Shown here one piece after another: positions 55,876 to 64,000 of a DNA stretch of 64,000 nt. The stretch covers positions 1-64,000 of the forward strand of contig CATQIB010000003.1 in assembly GCA_958296185.1 (NCBI GenBank). The letters run 5' to 3'. The notes below the pieces were generated by a model. That model saw only the letters and a list, made by a program, of their open reading frames with translations, did no database searches and was not told the origin of the DNA. The DNA comes from an uncultured Mesonia sp. GTDB lineage: Bacteria > Bacteroidota > Bacteroidia > Flavobacteriales > Flavobacteriaceae. A program made the translations under genes and the position numbers. Position 1 is the stretch's first letter. Every line of letters starts with the position of its first letter.

Positions 55876-57183
55876 CTATTTTTTGTATTTCTTGCTATAA
55901 CGTTCATATAACTTGGTTTGATGAGTTTTTAAACTTACTGCCCGACCATCTATAAAGGCATGTGTCAGTTTGTTTCCCCGCATATCTAAGGCATCACCTT
56001 CGCTAATAAACAAAGTAGCCGATTTGCCTACTTCTAGTGATCCATAATGGTTATGAATACCTAAAATTTGAGCATTATTATGAGTTATGAGTTGTAGTGC
56101 TTGTTCTTTTGAGAGATCATAAGCGGCACAAGTACCAGCATAAAACGGAAGGTTTCTGGCATTCATTCGCTCCATATCGCCGCTTGGCTCTAGTCCGACG
56201 AGAAGCCCGGCTTGCGTTAATTGAGTAGCCAATTTAAAAGGGGCGTCATAATCTTCATCGTCTTGTCTTGGTAAACTGTGCGGACGATTAACTAATACTG
56301 GAATTTTTGCATTTTTAAGTTCGCTGGCATAAATTAAAGCTTCATACCCACCTACCAATACGATTTTTGGAATTTGTAAATTTGTTTTAAATTGAAGTAT
56401 ATCAGCAATTTGCTGTTTTGTGTTGGCGTGAATGTATAAGGTTTTATTTCCGCTAAACACCGGTTTTACTGCCTCAAAAGCAATACTTTTTGTGCCAATC
56501 TCTTTAGATCTATAGCTTTTTGCCTGCTCGAAGTAAAATGTAAGTTTATTTACTTCTTTGCTGTAATTTTCTAAATCTTGTTTAATTTTTTTCTTTTTAT
56601 CTAGGTGGCTCATTCTCTTATAAATAGATGGCCAATTAAGGTGGATACCGTGGTCCTTGTTTATATAGGCGTCTTCCCAGTTCCAAGCATCGAGTTGAAC
56701 CACAGAAGATGTTCCCGATATTCGTCCGCCTCTAGGAGTAATTTCGGCAATTAGAACACCGTTTGGCCGCATAGATTCAACCACCTTGCTTTCGGTATTG
56801 TATGCGATTAAACTACGTATATGAGGTAAAAAACTACCGGTTTCATTTTCATCTTTAGAAGCTTTTACCGCATCAATTTCTACCAATCCTAGAGTGCTGT
56901 TAGGTACTATAAAACCTGGGTAAATATGTTGGTTATTGGCTTTAATAATTTGTGTATTGGGTTTTAGTGGGTGATTTTCATTCGCCTTACCGATATATTC
57001 AATCTTACCATTATTAAAGTCTATGCGTGAATTTTTAATAACCTCGCCTTTACCGGTGTGTAATGTTGCACCTTGTATGCTAATAGCGTTTTTTTGTATT
57101 GCTCCTGGGGTTTGTTGCGCATTTGCATTTAAGGCAAATAACAACAAAATTAATAGTAGAGTAGTGGGATATAATGATTTCAT
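55876..57183 (-). CDS. Amidohydrolase-like exported protein, probably inactive
   Basis: A signal peptide ends in NANAQ. The fold is that of the imidazolonepropionase/prolidase-like amidohydrolases, with the N-terminal beta domain, PGF motif (YPGFIVPNSTLGL) and C-terminal beta (YGSLEVGKSATLFIS, HAFIDGRAV). The usual HxH metal site after PGFID is missing (here VPNST), so it may not bind two metals. It comes five bases after the larger amidohydrolase gene and may form a complex with it. 435 residues. Confidence 0.75.
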   Translation of the reverse strand: MKSLYPTTLLLILLLFALNANAQQTPGAIQKNAISIQGATLHTGKGEVIKNSRIDFNNGKIEYIGKANENHPLKPNTQIIKANNQHIYPGFIVPNSTLGLVEIDAVKASKDENETGSFLPHIRSLIAYNTESKVVESMRPNGVLIAEITPRGGRISGTSSVVQLDAWNWEDAYINKDHGIHLNWPSIYKRMSHLDKKKKIKQDLENYSKEVNKLTFYFEQAKSYRSKEIGTKSIAFEAVKPVFSGNKTLYIHANTKQQIADILQFKTNLQIPKIVLVGGYEALIYASELKNAKIPVLVNRPHSLPRQDDEDYDAPFKLATQLTQAGLLVGLEPSGDMERMNARNLPFYAGTCAAYDLSKEQALQLITHNNAQILGIHNHYGSLEVGKSATLFISEGDALDMRGNKLTHAFIDGRAVSLKTHQTKLYERYSKKYKK

Positions 57184-57187
57184 AGTT

Positions 57188-60154
57188 TTAAATTCTTTCT
57201 TCTAAGGTGTCGCAATGCATTAATATTTTTTCATCTTCAACCACCTCCTGAGTTTTTGAACCACTTTGATTGGCGTTTAATGTTTTTTGTATCAATTTAT
57301 TTTTTAAGGTTTTGTTTTGCGTACGAAGTAGTTTGTCTTTTTCTAAATCAAAATACAATTTACCATCTACAAAAGTTTTTTCCGCTTTAGCGTAAATAGA
57401 TAAAGGGTGATCACTCCACAATACCAAATCGGCGTGTTTACCTTCTTTAATACTTCCTACATACTTATCAATGTGCAATAATTTAGCAGGATTAAGTGTT
57501 ACTGTTTTCCAAGCATCTTCTTCACTTAAACCACCATATTTAATGGTTTTTGCTGCTTCTTGATTTAATCTTCTACTCATTTCGGCATCATCAGAGTTTA
57601 TCGCAGTGACAACGCCTTGATTATGCAAAATTGCTGCATTATAAGGTATTGCATCATTTACTTCATATTTATATGCCCACCAATCAGAGAAAGTTGAGGC
57701 ACCAGCACCGTGTTCTTTCATCTTATCGGCAACTTTATATCCTTCTAAGATATGAGTGAACGTATTTACGGTAAAACCGAATTGTTCGGCCACTTTCATA
57801 AGCATATTAATCTCACTTTGAACGTATGAGTGGCACGAGATAAAACGTTTAGAGCGGATAATCTCTAACAAAGTCTCTAATTCAATATCTTTGCGATAAT
57901 TCGGATTGTTTTTTATCTCTTGCTCGTAGGCTAAAGCTTGATTAAAATAATCGATATACACTTGTTCAACTCCCATACGGGTTTGAGGAAATCTATAGCC
58001 GTTACCCCAGTTAGATTGTTTCACGTTTTCACCCAATGCAAATTTGATAAATTTAGGAGCCTGCTCAAAGATAAGCTCATCGGGTTGATGCCCCCAGCGT
58101 AATTTTAGTATAGCCGATTGACCACCAATTGGGTTGGCCGACCCGTGTAATAATTGAATAGTAGTTACACCACCAGCTAAGTTTCTGTAAATGTTAATAT
58201 CTGTAGGGTCAATAACATCTTCCATTTGCACTTCAGCGGTTGAATTATGACCCGCTTCATTAACGGCAGAAGCTGCAATATGCGAATGTTCGTCAATAAT
58301 TCCTGAGGTTAAGTGTTTGCCCTTGGCATCTATAATTACGGCATTATGGCTTGATAAATTTCGCCCTATTTTATGAATTAAGCCATCTTTTATTATAATA
58401 TCATGGTTTTTGATAATACCCTGTTCCTCATTGGTCCACAGGGTTGCGTTTTTAATCAAGAATTTTTTAGTTTCTGGTAAAGTTTTAAAACCATAGGCCA
58501 TATTAGGAAATGAAAAAGGAGCAAAGTTTGGTTTTTCCAGGTCTTCTTGCTCATTCTTTTCTTGCTTCTTTTTAAAGTTTTCATCTCGCACAGCGGTTAA
58601 TTTCCTTTGCTTACCGTTTGGCGTGTTTAACCATACACTTAAATGCTTTTTTTCTTTAGGAGCTTTGATTAGCAACCTATACATTCCCATTTCGTTAGAT
58701 TTAGGAATTTCGAATACTAACGTTTGATCTTTACCTAATTGTTTGTGTTTAAAATCGATCTCCTCTCCATTCCATAGCAATTGACTAGGTTGTTTTTTTT
58801 CATACTCGTAAACTAATGTGAGGGGAAAGTCTATAGCACTAACATTATATTTACCAATAGGGGTTAGCGCTTCAAGCGAATTTAAATTATGCAGCTCTCC
58901 CTGGATAACGTGGGCCAGTATAGCGCTATTTTCCTCAAAATAGGGCGTGTCAGTAATAAAAAAATTTGCCAACTTATCGGTATGTAAGCTCCCTATTCGA
59001 TGATCTTGCCGGAGAAGTTGAGCGGGTTTGCTGGTTAAGGAAGCCAATGCAATCTCTTGCGGTAATCCGTATTCAATAGCTAACAATAAATTGCTTTTAA
59101 AGGAAGCCAAATCTTCTAAACCGTGAGTTGTTAAAGTAAATGGAATTTCATTTTTATGCAAAAGCATCAAATTCGCTGGAGCTTGATCCCACCTTTTTAA
59201 TTTTTTAAGACTGATTTTTTCTGCAATTTGCGGATGACTGATTGTGTAGGGTTTAGGGAAATTAAGAGGAGCAATTATAGTATTCCGCATTTTTCTTAAC
59301 GTACTTAAATTCTCATACTCAAACCCATTGCCCTTAATCAAATAATTTTTACCAAATTCTTCGCCAATTTTAATTGCCCGGAGCTCATCTAATCCATTGT
59401 CGGTAATAAAAATTTGAGGTAAATTTTCTTGTTCTATTAAGGCTTCCAGCGCTAAATCTTGATAGGCTGAATTGTTATTTTTATACCAATTAGCATCTAA
59501 ATAAGTCTGCCTAATTAAAGCCATTGCTCCCATTGTAGAGGTAGGATACATTTGATTGGAAAGTACACTTTTATCAAAAGAGAGAACGGCACTTGCTTTT
59601 TTCTTTATTATACTTTGTATTGCGCCTTGGTTTTTAACTAGACTTACAAGACTAGAGGTACCGCGCATAATCCCATCTGGATAATGCGTATTAACTACAC
59701 CAAAACCAATTTGTAGAAGTTCCTTAGCTTCATCTTTTTCATATTCAAAAAAGTGGCTGGCATTGGTCTCTGGTCGTATATGATCATTCCAATAATAACC
59801 TGTCCTTGTGGCATCATAACCGTTACCTTTTTTAGCGTTTTCTTTTGTAGGTTTTTTGATTCCAAAATCACTTGTTAAATCAATAAATGAAGGGTACAAA
59901 TGTTTCCCTTCTAGGTTTATTCTATTAAAATTCTCTTCAACAGTAATGCTTTTGGCTACTTTTACAATCTTTCCTTTGTAAACAAGTATATCTCCTTTAA
60001 AGGCTTGCTCATTAGGATTATGAATGGTGCCATTTTGATAAAGGGTATAAGCATTATATCCGCTTTTTACCCCATCGTTTTTAGGGAAATATTCTTGGGC
60101 TTGAACTGTAGTAAATAAGAGCCATATCCCAAAGTAGGTTAAAAGATTTCTCAT
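57188..60154 (-). CDS. Double amidohydrolase protein, exported; only the C-terminal module keeps the metal site
   Basis: A signal peptide ends in TTVQAQ. Residues about 25-450 form an amidohydrolase-like module whose usual HxH is replaced by FIDLTSDFG. A linker region follows, and from about 575 a second module carries IIDEHSHIA, ISCHSY, FTHILEG and INSDDAEM, the full set of His and Asp ligands. The length of 988 residues is that of a fused pair, as known for such exported proteins in Bacteroidota. It is first in an operon with the degenerate amidohydrolase and TrmH. The substrate may be a peptide or cyclic amide; unknown. Confidence 0.8.
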   Translation of the reverse strand: MRNLLTYFGIWLLFTTVQAQEYFPKNDGVKSGYNAYTLYQNGTIHNPNEQAFKGDILVYKGKIVKVAKSITVEENFNRINLEGKHLYPSFIDLTSDFGIKKPTKENAKKGNGYDATRTGYYWNDHIRPETNASHFFEYEKDEAKELLQIGFGVVNTHYPDGIMRGTSSLVSLVKNQGAIQSIIKKKASAVLSFDKSVLSNQMYPTSTMGAMALIRQTYLDANWYKNNNSAYQDLALEALIEQENLPQIFITDNGLDELRAIKIGEEFGKNYLIKGNGFEYENLSTLRKMRNTIIAPLNFPKPYTISHPQIAEKISLKKLKRWDQAPANLMLLHKNEIPFTLTTHGLEDLASFKSNLLLAIEYGLPQEIALASLTSKPAQLLRQDHRIGSLHTDKLANFFITDTPYFEENSAILAHVIQGELHNLNSLEALTPIGKYNVSAIDFPLTLVYEYEKKQPSQLLWNGEEIDFKHKQLGKDQTLVFEIPKSNEMGMYRLLIKAPKEKKHLSVWLNTPNGKQRKLTAVRDENFKKKQEKNEQEDLEKPNFAPFSFPNMAYGFKTLPETKKFLIKNATLWTNEEQGIIKNHDIIIKDGLIHKIGRNLSSHNAVIIDAKGKHLTSGIIDEHSHIAASAVNEAGHNSTAEVQMEDVIDPTDINIYRNLAGGVTTIQLLHGSANPIGGQSAILKLRWGHQPDELIFEQAPKFIKFALGENVKQSNWGNGYRFPQTRMGVEQVYIDYFNQALAYEQEIKNNPNYRKDIELETLLEIIRSKRFISCHSYVQSEINMLMKVAEQFGFTVNTFTHILEGYKVADKMKEHGAGASTFSDWWAYKYEVNDAIPYNAAILHNQGVVTAINSDDAEMSRRLNQEAAKTIKYGGLSEEDAWKTVTLNPAKLLHIDKYVGSIKEGKHADLVLWSDHPLSIYAKAEKTFVDGKLYFDLEKDKLLRTQNKTLKNKLIQKTLNANQSGSKTQEVVEDEKILMHCDTLEERI

Positions 60155-60275
60155 TCTCGTTAAATTTAAGGCTAAAAATAGTAAAATAATTTAACCTAAC
60201 TCTCTTGAATTCTCGCATAAAATACGCTCCATTTATTAATTAGGGCATAGATTGTTTTACTTAACGAGCGAGAGT

Positions 60276-61355
60276 TTAATAAGAGGAAGGAGTTTTATTC
60301 TGATAAAAATCATTAACCAATAAAGCAACGACATAATTATAACTTTTCATTCCCAAAGGTTGATTATTGGCTTTTAAAAATTGGTTGTAAAACGACTTAA
60401 AAAGTGGTTCTAACGGATTTTGATGCGCCTGCCAGAAATCACCTACTTCTTGATAATTTTTGAGCACACCTGTATTGAGCAAACCAATTAGATTATCGGC
60501 TTGACAAGGGTCTCTTTGCATAAGATCACCTAAGCAATATTGCAGGGCAAAAGCATAACCAGCATAACGTATTGCAGTATTGGTATGGTTCATACTTACC
60601 TTGCAAGCCATAAAATTAGCCTCATTTTCTTTAGCATAGCCAATTTGATGACCCATCTCATGGCTGGTAGTGGTGGGTAGCTTAAATAATGGTATTCGTG
60701 TATTAACTTGTGCCTCGTTTGTCAAGGGGTTTAGATAACCATTAAACCCCATATAGGTTAAGGGGATGCTTAGTAATGAAGGTTTTATACTGGGGTTTTT
60801 ATAAATGAAATTTGCATTGGTTTTGGCTAAATGTTGGTAGCCTTCTGTCATTAACCGTCCAACTTCAAATTTATGAAAAGTGAAAACTACTGGCTCGTGT
60901 TCTTTTTGGGTGAGTTGTAACTGAAGTTCATTTGTTTTTTTAATTAAATGCTCGGTGTAATTATTTAATTCGGGCAAATTATAATCCGCTTTAAGCTGAA
61001 GGCTGTGATGCAAAGGTTGCCTATAAAAATTATACCCCCAGAATAAATGAAAAAAAAATATTAGAATAGAAAAGAAAGCTAATAATTCTACTGCCCATTT
61101 GCTGAATGCACCGAAATTATTTCTAATACGCCTATAAATCCAGCGAAGACTGATAAAAATAAGCACGCCGTAAATAACATCACCTACAGAAAAGGGGATA
61201 AAACCAAAAGCCAAACGAAGTAAACTGGAAAGATAAGGATAAATACCTTGACTGTAATATAGTTCTACCCACTGTGGTTGTGTTTTTAAAAACTGTAAAA
61301 ACATAATTTGAATGGGTAAGAAAATTGCAAAAGCAATGAGAATTTTTCTTTTCAA
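60276..61355 (-). CDS. DUF3810 membrane-bound putative metalloprotease
   Basis: There are three N-terminal membrane segments (ILIAFAIFLPIQIMFLQFL, YPYLSSLLRLAFGFIPFSVGDVIYGVLIFISL, AVELLAFFSILIFFFHLFWGYNFY) and a soluble domain. An HExxH zinc-protease-like site is present (TTSHEMGHQIG), with a possible third ligand in KENEANFMAC. The family is DUF3810, usual in Bacteroidota. A TACATTTG box lies on the minus strand at 61374-61367. Substrate unknown. Confidence 0.83.
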   Translation of the reverse strand: MKRKILIAFAIFLPIQIMFLQFLKTQPQWVELYYSQGIYPYLSSLLRLAFGFIPFSVGDVIYGVLIFISLRWIYRRIRNNFGAFSKWAVELLAFFSILIFFFHLFWGYNFYRQPLHHSLQLKADYNLPELNNYTEHLIKKTNELQLQLTQKEHEPVVFTFHKFEVGRLMTEGYQHLAKTNANFIYKNPSIKPSLLSIPLTYMGFNGYLNPLTNEAQVNTRIPLFKLPTTTSHEMGHQIGYAKENEANFMACKVSMNHTNTAIRYAGYAFALQYCLGDLMQRDPCQADNLIGLLNTGVLKNYQEVGDFWQAHQNPLEPLFKSFYNQFLKANNQPLGMKSYNYVVALLVNDFYQNKTPSSY

Positions 61356-61455
61356 ATTTTTTATTTCAAATGTAAAGAAAAACCAATAAAAACGGGTATA
61401 TTTTTATTCTTCTTACAGAAACAATACCTTTGTGAAATATATAAAAATATAGAGC

Positions 61456-62913
61456 ATGAACGAAGAAATAAGAAATTTAGAGCCTAAAGCGATTTGGAAT
61501 AATTTTGCCGATTTGAACGCTGTACCAAGGCCTTCAAAAAAAGAGGATAGGGTGATTGCCTTTATGCAAGCTTTTGGCGAAAAATTAAATTTATCAACAC
61601 AAGTTGATCAAATTGGAAATGTAGTGATAAAAAAGCCAGCTACACCAGGTTATGAAGACAGACAAACTATTGTTTTGCAGTCTCACCTTGATATGGTTCA
61701 TCAAAAAAATAACGACACCGAGTTTGATTTTGATACGCAAGGAATAGAAATGTACGTTGAAGGAGACTGGGTGAAGGCAAAAGGAACTACTCTAGGAGCC
61801 GATAATGGTTTAGGAGTGGCAACTATCATGGCTATTCTTGAAAGCGATACCATCGAGCACCCGGCAATTGAGGCTTTATTTACCATTGATGAAGAAACCG
61901 GGATGACGGGAGCAAAAGAATTAGATGACAGTATTCTCGAAGGCACGATTCTACTTAATTTAGATACCGAAGAAGATGATGAAATTGGTATTGGTTGTGC
62001 CGGTGGTATAGACCTTACCGCTACGCGAAATTATGACCAAGAAAATTCGCCAGCAGATTCTACCACCTTAAAAATTATTGTGAATGGTTTAAATGGAGGT
62101 CATTCAGGTATGGATATTATTAAAGGTTTAGGAAACGCCAATAAATTAATGAATAGAATTTTATTGGCTACTCAAGAAAATGGACTACGTGTTGCCGAAA
62201 TTCAAGGGGGCGGCCTTAGAAATGCTATTCCTAGAGAAAGTGTTGCAAAGGTAGTAGTTGCCAATAATCAATTAGACGCATTTAAAGCTAGTTTTAATGC
62301 TATGGCACAGGACATTAAATCAGAATATCAAGGATTAGAGGAAGAATTAAATATACAATTTGAGGCAATTGATAGCATTAAAGAAGTAATGGCTGTTGCC
62401 GATCAAAAATTAGTATTAAATAGTTTAGCCGCGGCACATAATGGAGTATTTAGAATGAGTCCTGCCGTTGAAGGTTTGGTGGAAACTTCAAATAATATTG
62501 CTAAGGTAAGTTTGGAGGCGGATGAAATTAAAATACTTTGCTTGACGCGCTCTTCTGTAGAATCTTCTAAGCATAACTTGGTATCTAGCTTAAAAGCTAG
62601 TTTTGAATTAGGCGGATTTCAGGTAGAACTGAGTGGAGATTACCCAGGTTGGGCTCCCAATCCCAATTCGCAAATGGTAAAAAATCTTGCAGAATTATAT
62701 GTGAAGCAAAACGGTGAGGAAGCCAATGTAGCCGCATGTCACGCAGGATTAGAATGTGGTATTATAGGTAGTCACTATCCTAAAATGGACATGGTTTCTT
62801 TTGGGCCAACTATACGAGGCGCACATTCACCCGATGAGCGGGCGAGCATTTCGTCTACCCAGAAATTTTGGAAATTTTTATTGGCAGCACTAAAAGAAAT
62901 ACCAAAAAAGTAA
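61456..62913 (+). CDS. pepD: Cytosol non-specific dipeptidase / beta-Ala-His dipeptidase (PepD, M20)
   Basis: It cleaves dipeptides in the cytosol. Metal-binding motifs LQSHLDMVHQKN, LGADNGLGVATIMAI and DEETGMTGAKEL are intact, as are GGHSGMDI and the C-terminal AHSPDERASI. The length of 485 residues is normal and there is no signal peptide. A TACCTTTG box at 61425-61432 suggests its own promoter. It ends with a hairpin terminator. Confidence 0.93.
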   Translation: MNEEIRNLEPKAIWNNFADLNAVPRPSKKEDRVIAFMQAFGEKLNLSTQVDQIGNVVIKKPATPGYEDRQTIVLQSHLDMVHQKNNDTEFDFDTQGIEMYVEGDWVKAKGTTLGADNGLGVATIMAILESDTIEHPAIEALFTIDEETGMTGAKELDDSILEGTILLNLDTEEDDEIGIGCAGGIDLTATRNYDQENSPADSTTLKIIVNGLNGGHSGMDIIKGLGNANKLMNRILLATQENGLRVAEIQGGGLRNAIPRESVAKVVVANNQLDAFKASFNAMAQDIKSEYQGLEEELNIQFEAIDSIKEVMAVADQKLVLNSLAAAHNGVFRMSPAVEGLVETSNNIAKVSLEADEIKILCLTRSSVESSKHNLVSSLKASFELGGFQVELSGDYPGWAPNPNSQMVKNLAELYVKQNGEEANVAACHAGLECGIIGSHYPKMDMVSFGPTIRGAHSPDERASISSTQKFWKFLLAALKEIPKK

Positions 62914-62922
62914 AAATTTTTT

Positions 62923-62956
62923 AAAAAAGCTTAGCATTTCGCTAAGCTTTTTTTTT
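62923..62956. terminator. Bidirectional terminator between pepD and the reductase gene
   Basis: AAAAAAGCTTAGC / GCTAAGCTTTTTT with a five-base loop and a long T-tract lies between convergent genes. Confidence 0.87.
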
Positions 62957-62965
62957 GGTTGAATT

Positions 62966-63916
62966 TTATTCGTCGTAAATATTGTTATACGGATTGCCAG
63001 GCGTAACAAAAAATTCACCATTCACATATCGATAGTGTTTATCCAAGACTTTAATTTTGTTTAAGTCTTCGCGGTCTAAATTTATAGTTAAGCTTTTTAA
63101 ATTCTCCTGTAGTCGGTTTGCATTTGTAGATTTGGGTATAACTGCATTTCCTTGTTGTACAGACCAATTAATTAATACTTGAGCAGCACTAGCATCATGC
63201 TTTTCGGCTATCTTTAGGATGGTTTCGTTTTCTAAAAGAGAAGGCTCGTTCTCGGCCTTCATCTCTGGTATGCGGTCTTGACTTCCCAAAGGTGAATATG
63301 CCGTCAATAAAATATTATTTTCCGTACAAAATTGGTGTAATTCCTTTTGTTGTAAATAGGGGTGGAGTTCTACTTGATTCATTTCCGGATAAACCTCTGT
63401 TTTATCCATTAAATCTCTTAATTTTTTGATACTAAAATTTGAAACCCCAATATGTTTTACCAAGCCTTGCTTTTTTGCCTCAAGCATAGCCTCCCAAGTT
63501 TCGATTATAGGAGCTTCTTCTAAAGAAAGATAATCACTATCTTGTTGAGGGAAACTTGTTACTTCTGGTTTAAAAGCTACAGGCCAGTGAATTAAATAAA
63601 GGTCTAAATAATCTAATTGTAAATCTGATAAAGTCTTTTTTAATGCCGGGATTACATCCTCTTTTAAGTGTGCATTATTCCATAACTTTGAAGTTATAAA
63701 CACGTCCTCACGTTTAATATTTCCTTGTTTAAAAACGGTATTAAAAGCTTTTCCTATTGCAGCCTCATTGCCGTAAGTTGCAGCACAATCTATATGTCTA
63801 TATCCTTGTTCTAATGCCGTTTTAATGGCTTTTTCGATTTCTTTATCGCTTGATTTCCACGTACCCAGCCCAATTGCAGGTAGTGTGTCTCCATTTTTAA
63901 ATTTTAATTCTTTCAT
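62966..63916 (-). CDS. Aldo/keto reductase
   Basis: An (alpha/beta)8 NADPH-dependent reductase of carbonyls. Motifs: LPAIGLGTWKS, the tetrad Asp/Tyr in HIDCAATYGNEAAIG, the Lys in FITSKLW, the His in YLIHWPVAF, and the cofactor part VIPKSTNANRLQENL. At 316 residues it matches AKR family members that use a range of aldehydes; the substrate cannot be told. Confidence 0.92.
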   Translation of the reverse strand: MKELKFKNGDTLPAIGLGTWKSSDKEIEKAIKTALEQGYRHIDCAATYGNEAAIGKAFNTVFKQGNIKREDVFITSKLWNNAHLKEDVIPALKKTLSDLQLDYLDLYLIHWPVAFKPEVTSFPQQDSDYLSLEEAPIIETWEAMLEAKKQGLVKHIGVSNFSIKKLRDLMDKTEVYPEMNQVELHPYLQQKELHQFCTENNILLTAYSPLGSQDRIPEMKAENEPSLLENETILKIAEKHDASAAQVLINWSVQQGNAVIPKSTNANRLQENLKSLTINLDREDLNKIKVLDKHYRYVNGEFFVTPGNPYNNIYDE

Positions 63917-64000
63917 TTTTTATTTTAAAGGTAAAAACTAGTCCGTAAAGGCAAGGCAAAAAAGTTTAGTTTAATATTTATTTAATATTTAGTTCGTGGA

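Noticed and set aside
63917-64000. A further gene at the right edge
   Set aside because: The 84 bases after the aldo/keto reductase start show no convincing coding sequence or promoter.
1-64000. tRNA genes, CRISPR arrays, insertion sequences or prophage
   Set aside because: I looked in the intergenic gaps and at gene content and found none.

Overview
The window reads as a chromosomal segment of a Bacteroidota bacterium, most likely a marine-type member of the Flavobacteriaceae. The evidence is the AT-rich sequence, the lack of clear Shine-Dalgarno sites, repeated TAnnTTTG promoter boxes upstream of genes, and families typical of this group: DUF3822, DUF349, DUF3810, DUF6048/DUF6452, tandem DUF368, a GAF protein of about 800 residues, a PNGase F homologue and a DnaX without its zinc module. 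No rRNA, tRNA, CRISPR array, prophage, insertion sequence or integron was seen. The only RNA gene found is rnpB.

Layout. 1-2502: uvrA (minus), cut by the window edge and broken by two single-base frameshifts. 2.5-9.3 kb: acpH, glmM, a PNGase F-like lipoprotein, a lipid A-type acyltransferase, and a rhomboid protease / NlpE-like lipoprotein / frameshifted glycosidase-like lipoprotein cluster. 9.4-19.6 kb: TlpA-like lipoprotein, GAF protein, an HD domain fused to a Pycsar-effector-like membrane domain, a large phosphoesterase/outer-membrane-barrel fusion, an MscS channel and Dps. 19.6-21.1 kb: a small conserved protein and dnaN. 21.3-28.3 kb: a tight plus-strand operon pyrR-pyrB-orf112-rnz-pdxH-sixA-ppk1-ppx. 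28.3-31.3 kb: a small membrane protein, a methyltransferase, miaE and dnaX, whose C-terminal tau part lies in the -1 frame after an A10 run. 31.46-31.76 kb: rnpB. 31.8-33.7 kb: rsmD, DUF3822 and a pseudopilin-like protein. 33.9-36.0 kb: a RecD-like helicase and kdsB. 36.0-40.1 kb: DUF6048, DUF6452, rlmD and rocD. 40.1-49.3 kb: DUF349, aroE, two DUF368 genes, a TPR protein, a class III aminotransferase and an OstA-like protein. 49.4-54.6 kb: purA, a Fur-family gene, a RelA/SpoT homologue and a Ste24-type protease. 55.1-64 kb: a TrmH-type methyltransferase, two amidohydrolase-like exported proteins, DUF3810, pepD and an aldo/keto reductase.

Most genes are housekeeping: DNA repair and replication, tRNA/rRNA modification, pyrimidine and purine synthesis, envelope biogenesis (GlmM, KdsB, acyltransferase, OstA-like, DUF368/PopT-like) and stress control (Rsh, polyphosphate, Dps, MscS). 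No complete new defence or mobile system is visible.

The points most worth a second look are the dnaX A10 slip site, the HD-PycTM fusion without a neighbouring cyclase, a perfect palindrome forming two divergent -7 promoter boxes, a four-cysteine insertion in ornithine aminotransferase, a pseudopilin-like/DUF3822 gene pair, tandem DUF368 genes, and amidohydrolase modules that have lost their metal ligands. Three other single-base frameshifts (two in uvrA, one in the glycosidase-like gene) all look like a missing base in an A/T run. Assembly error must therefore be excluded before reading biology into any of the frameshifts, including dnaX.
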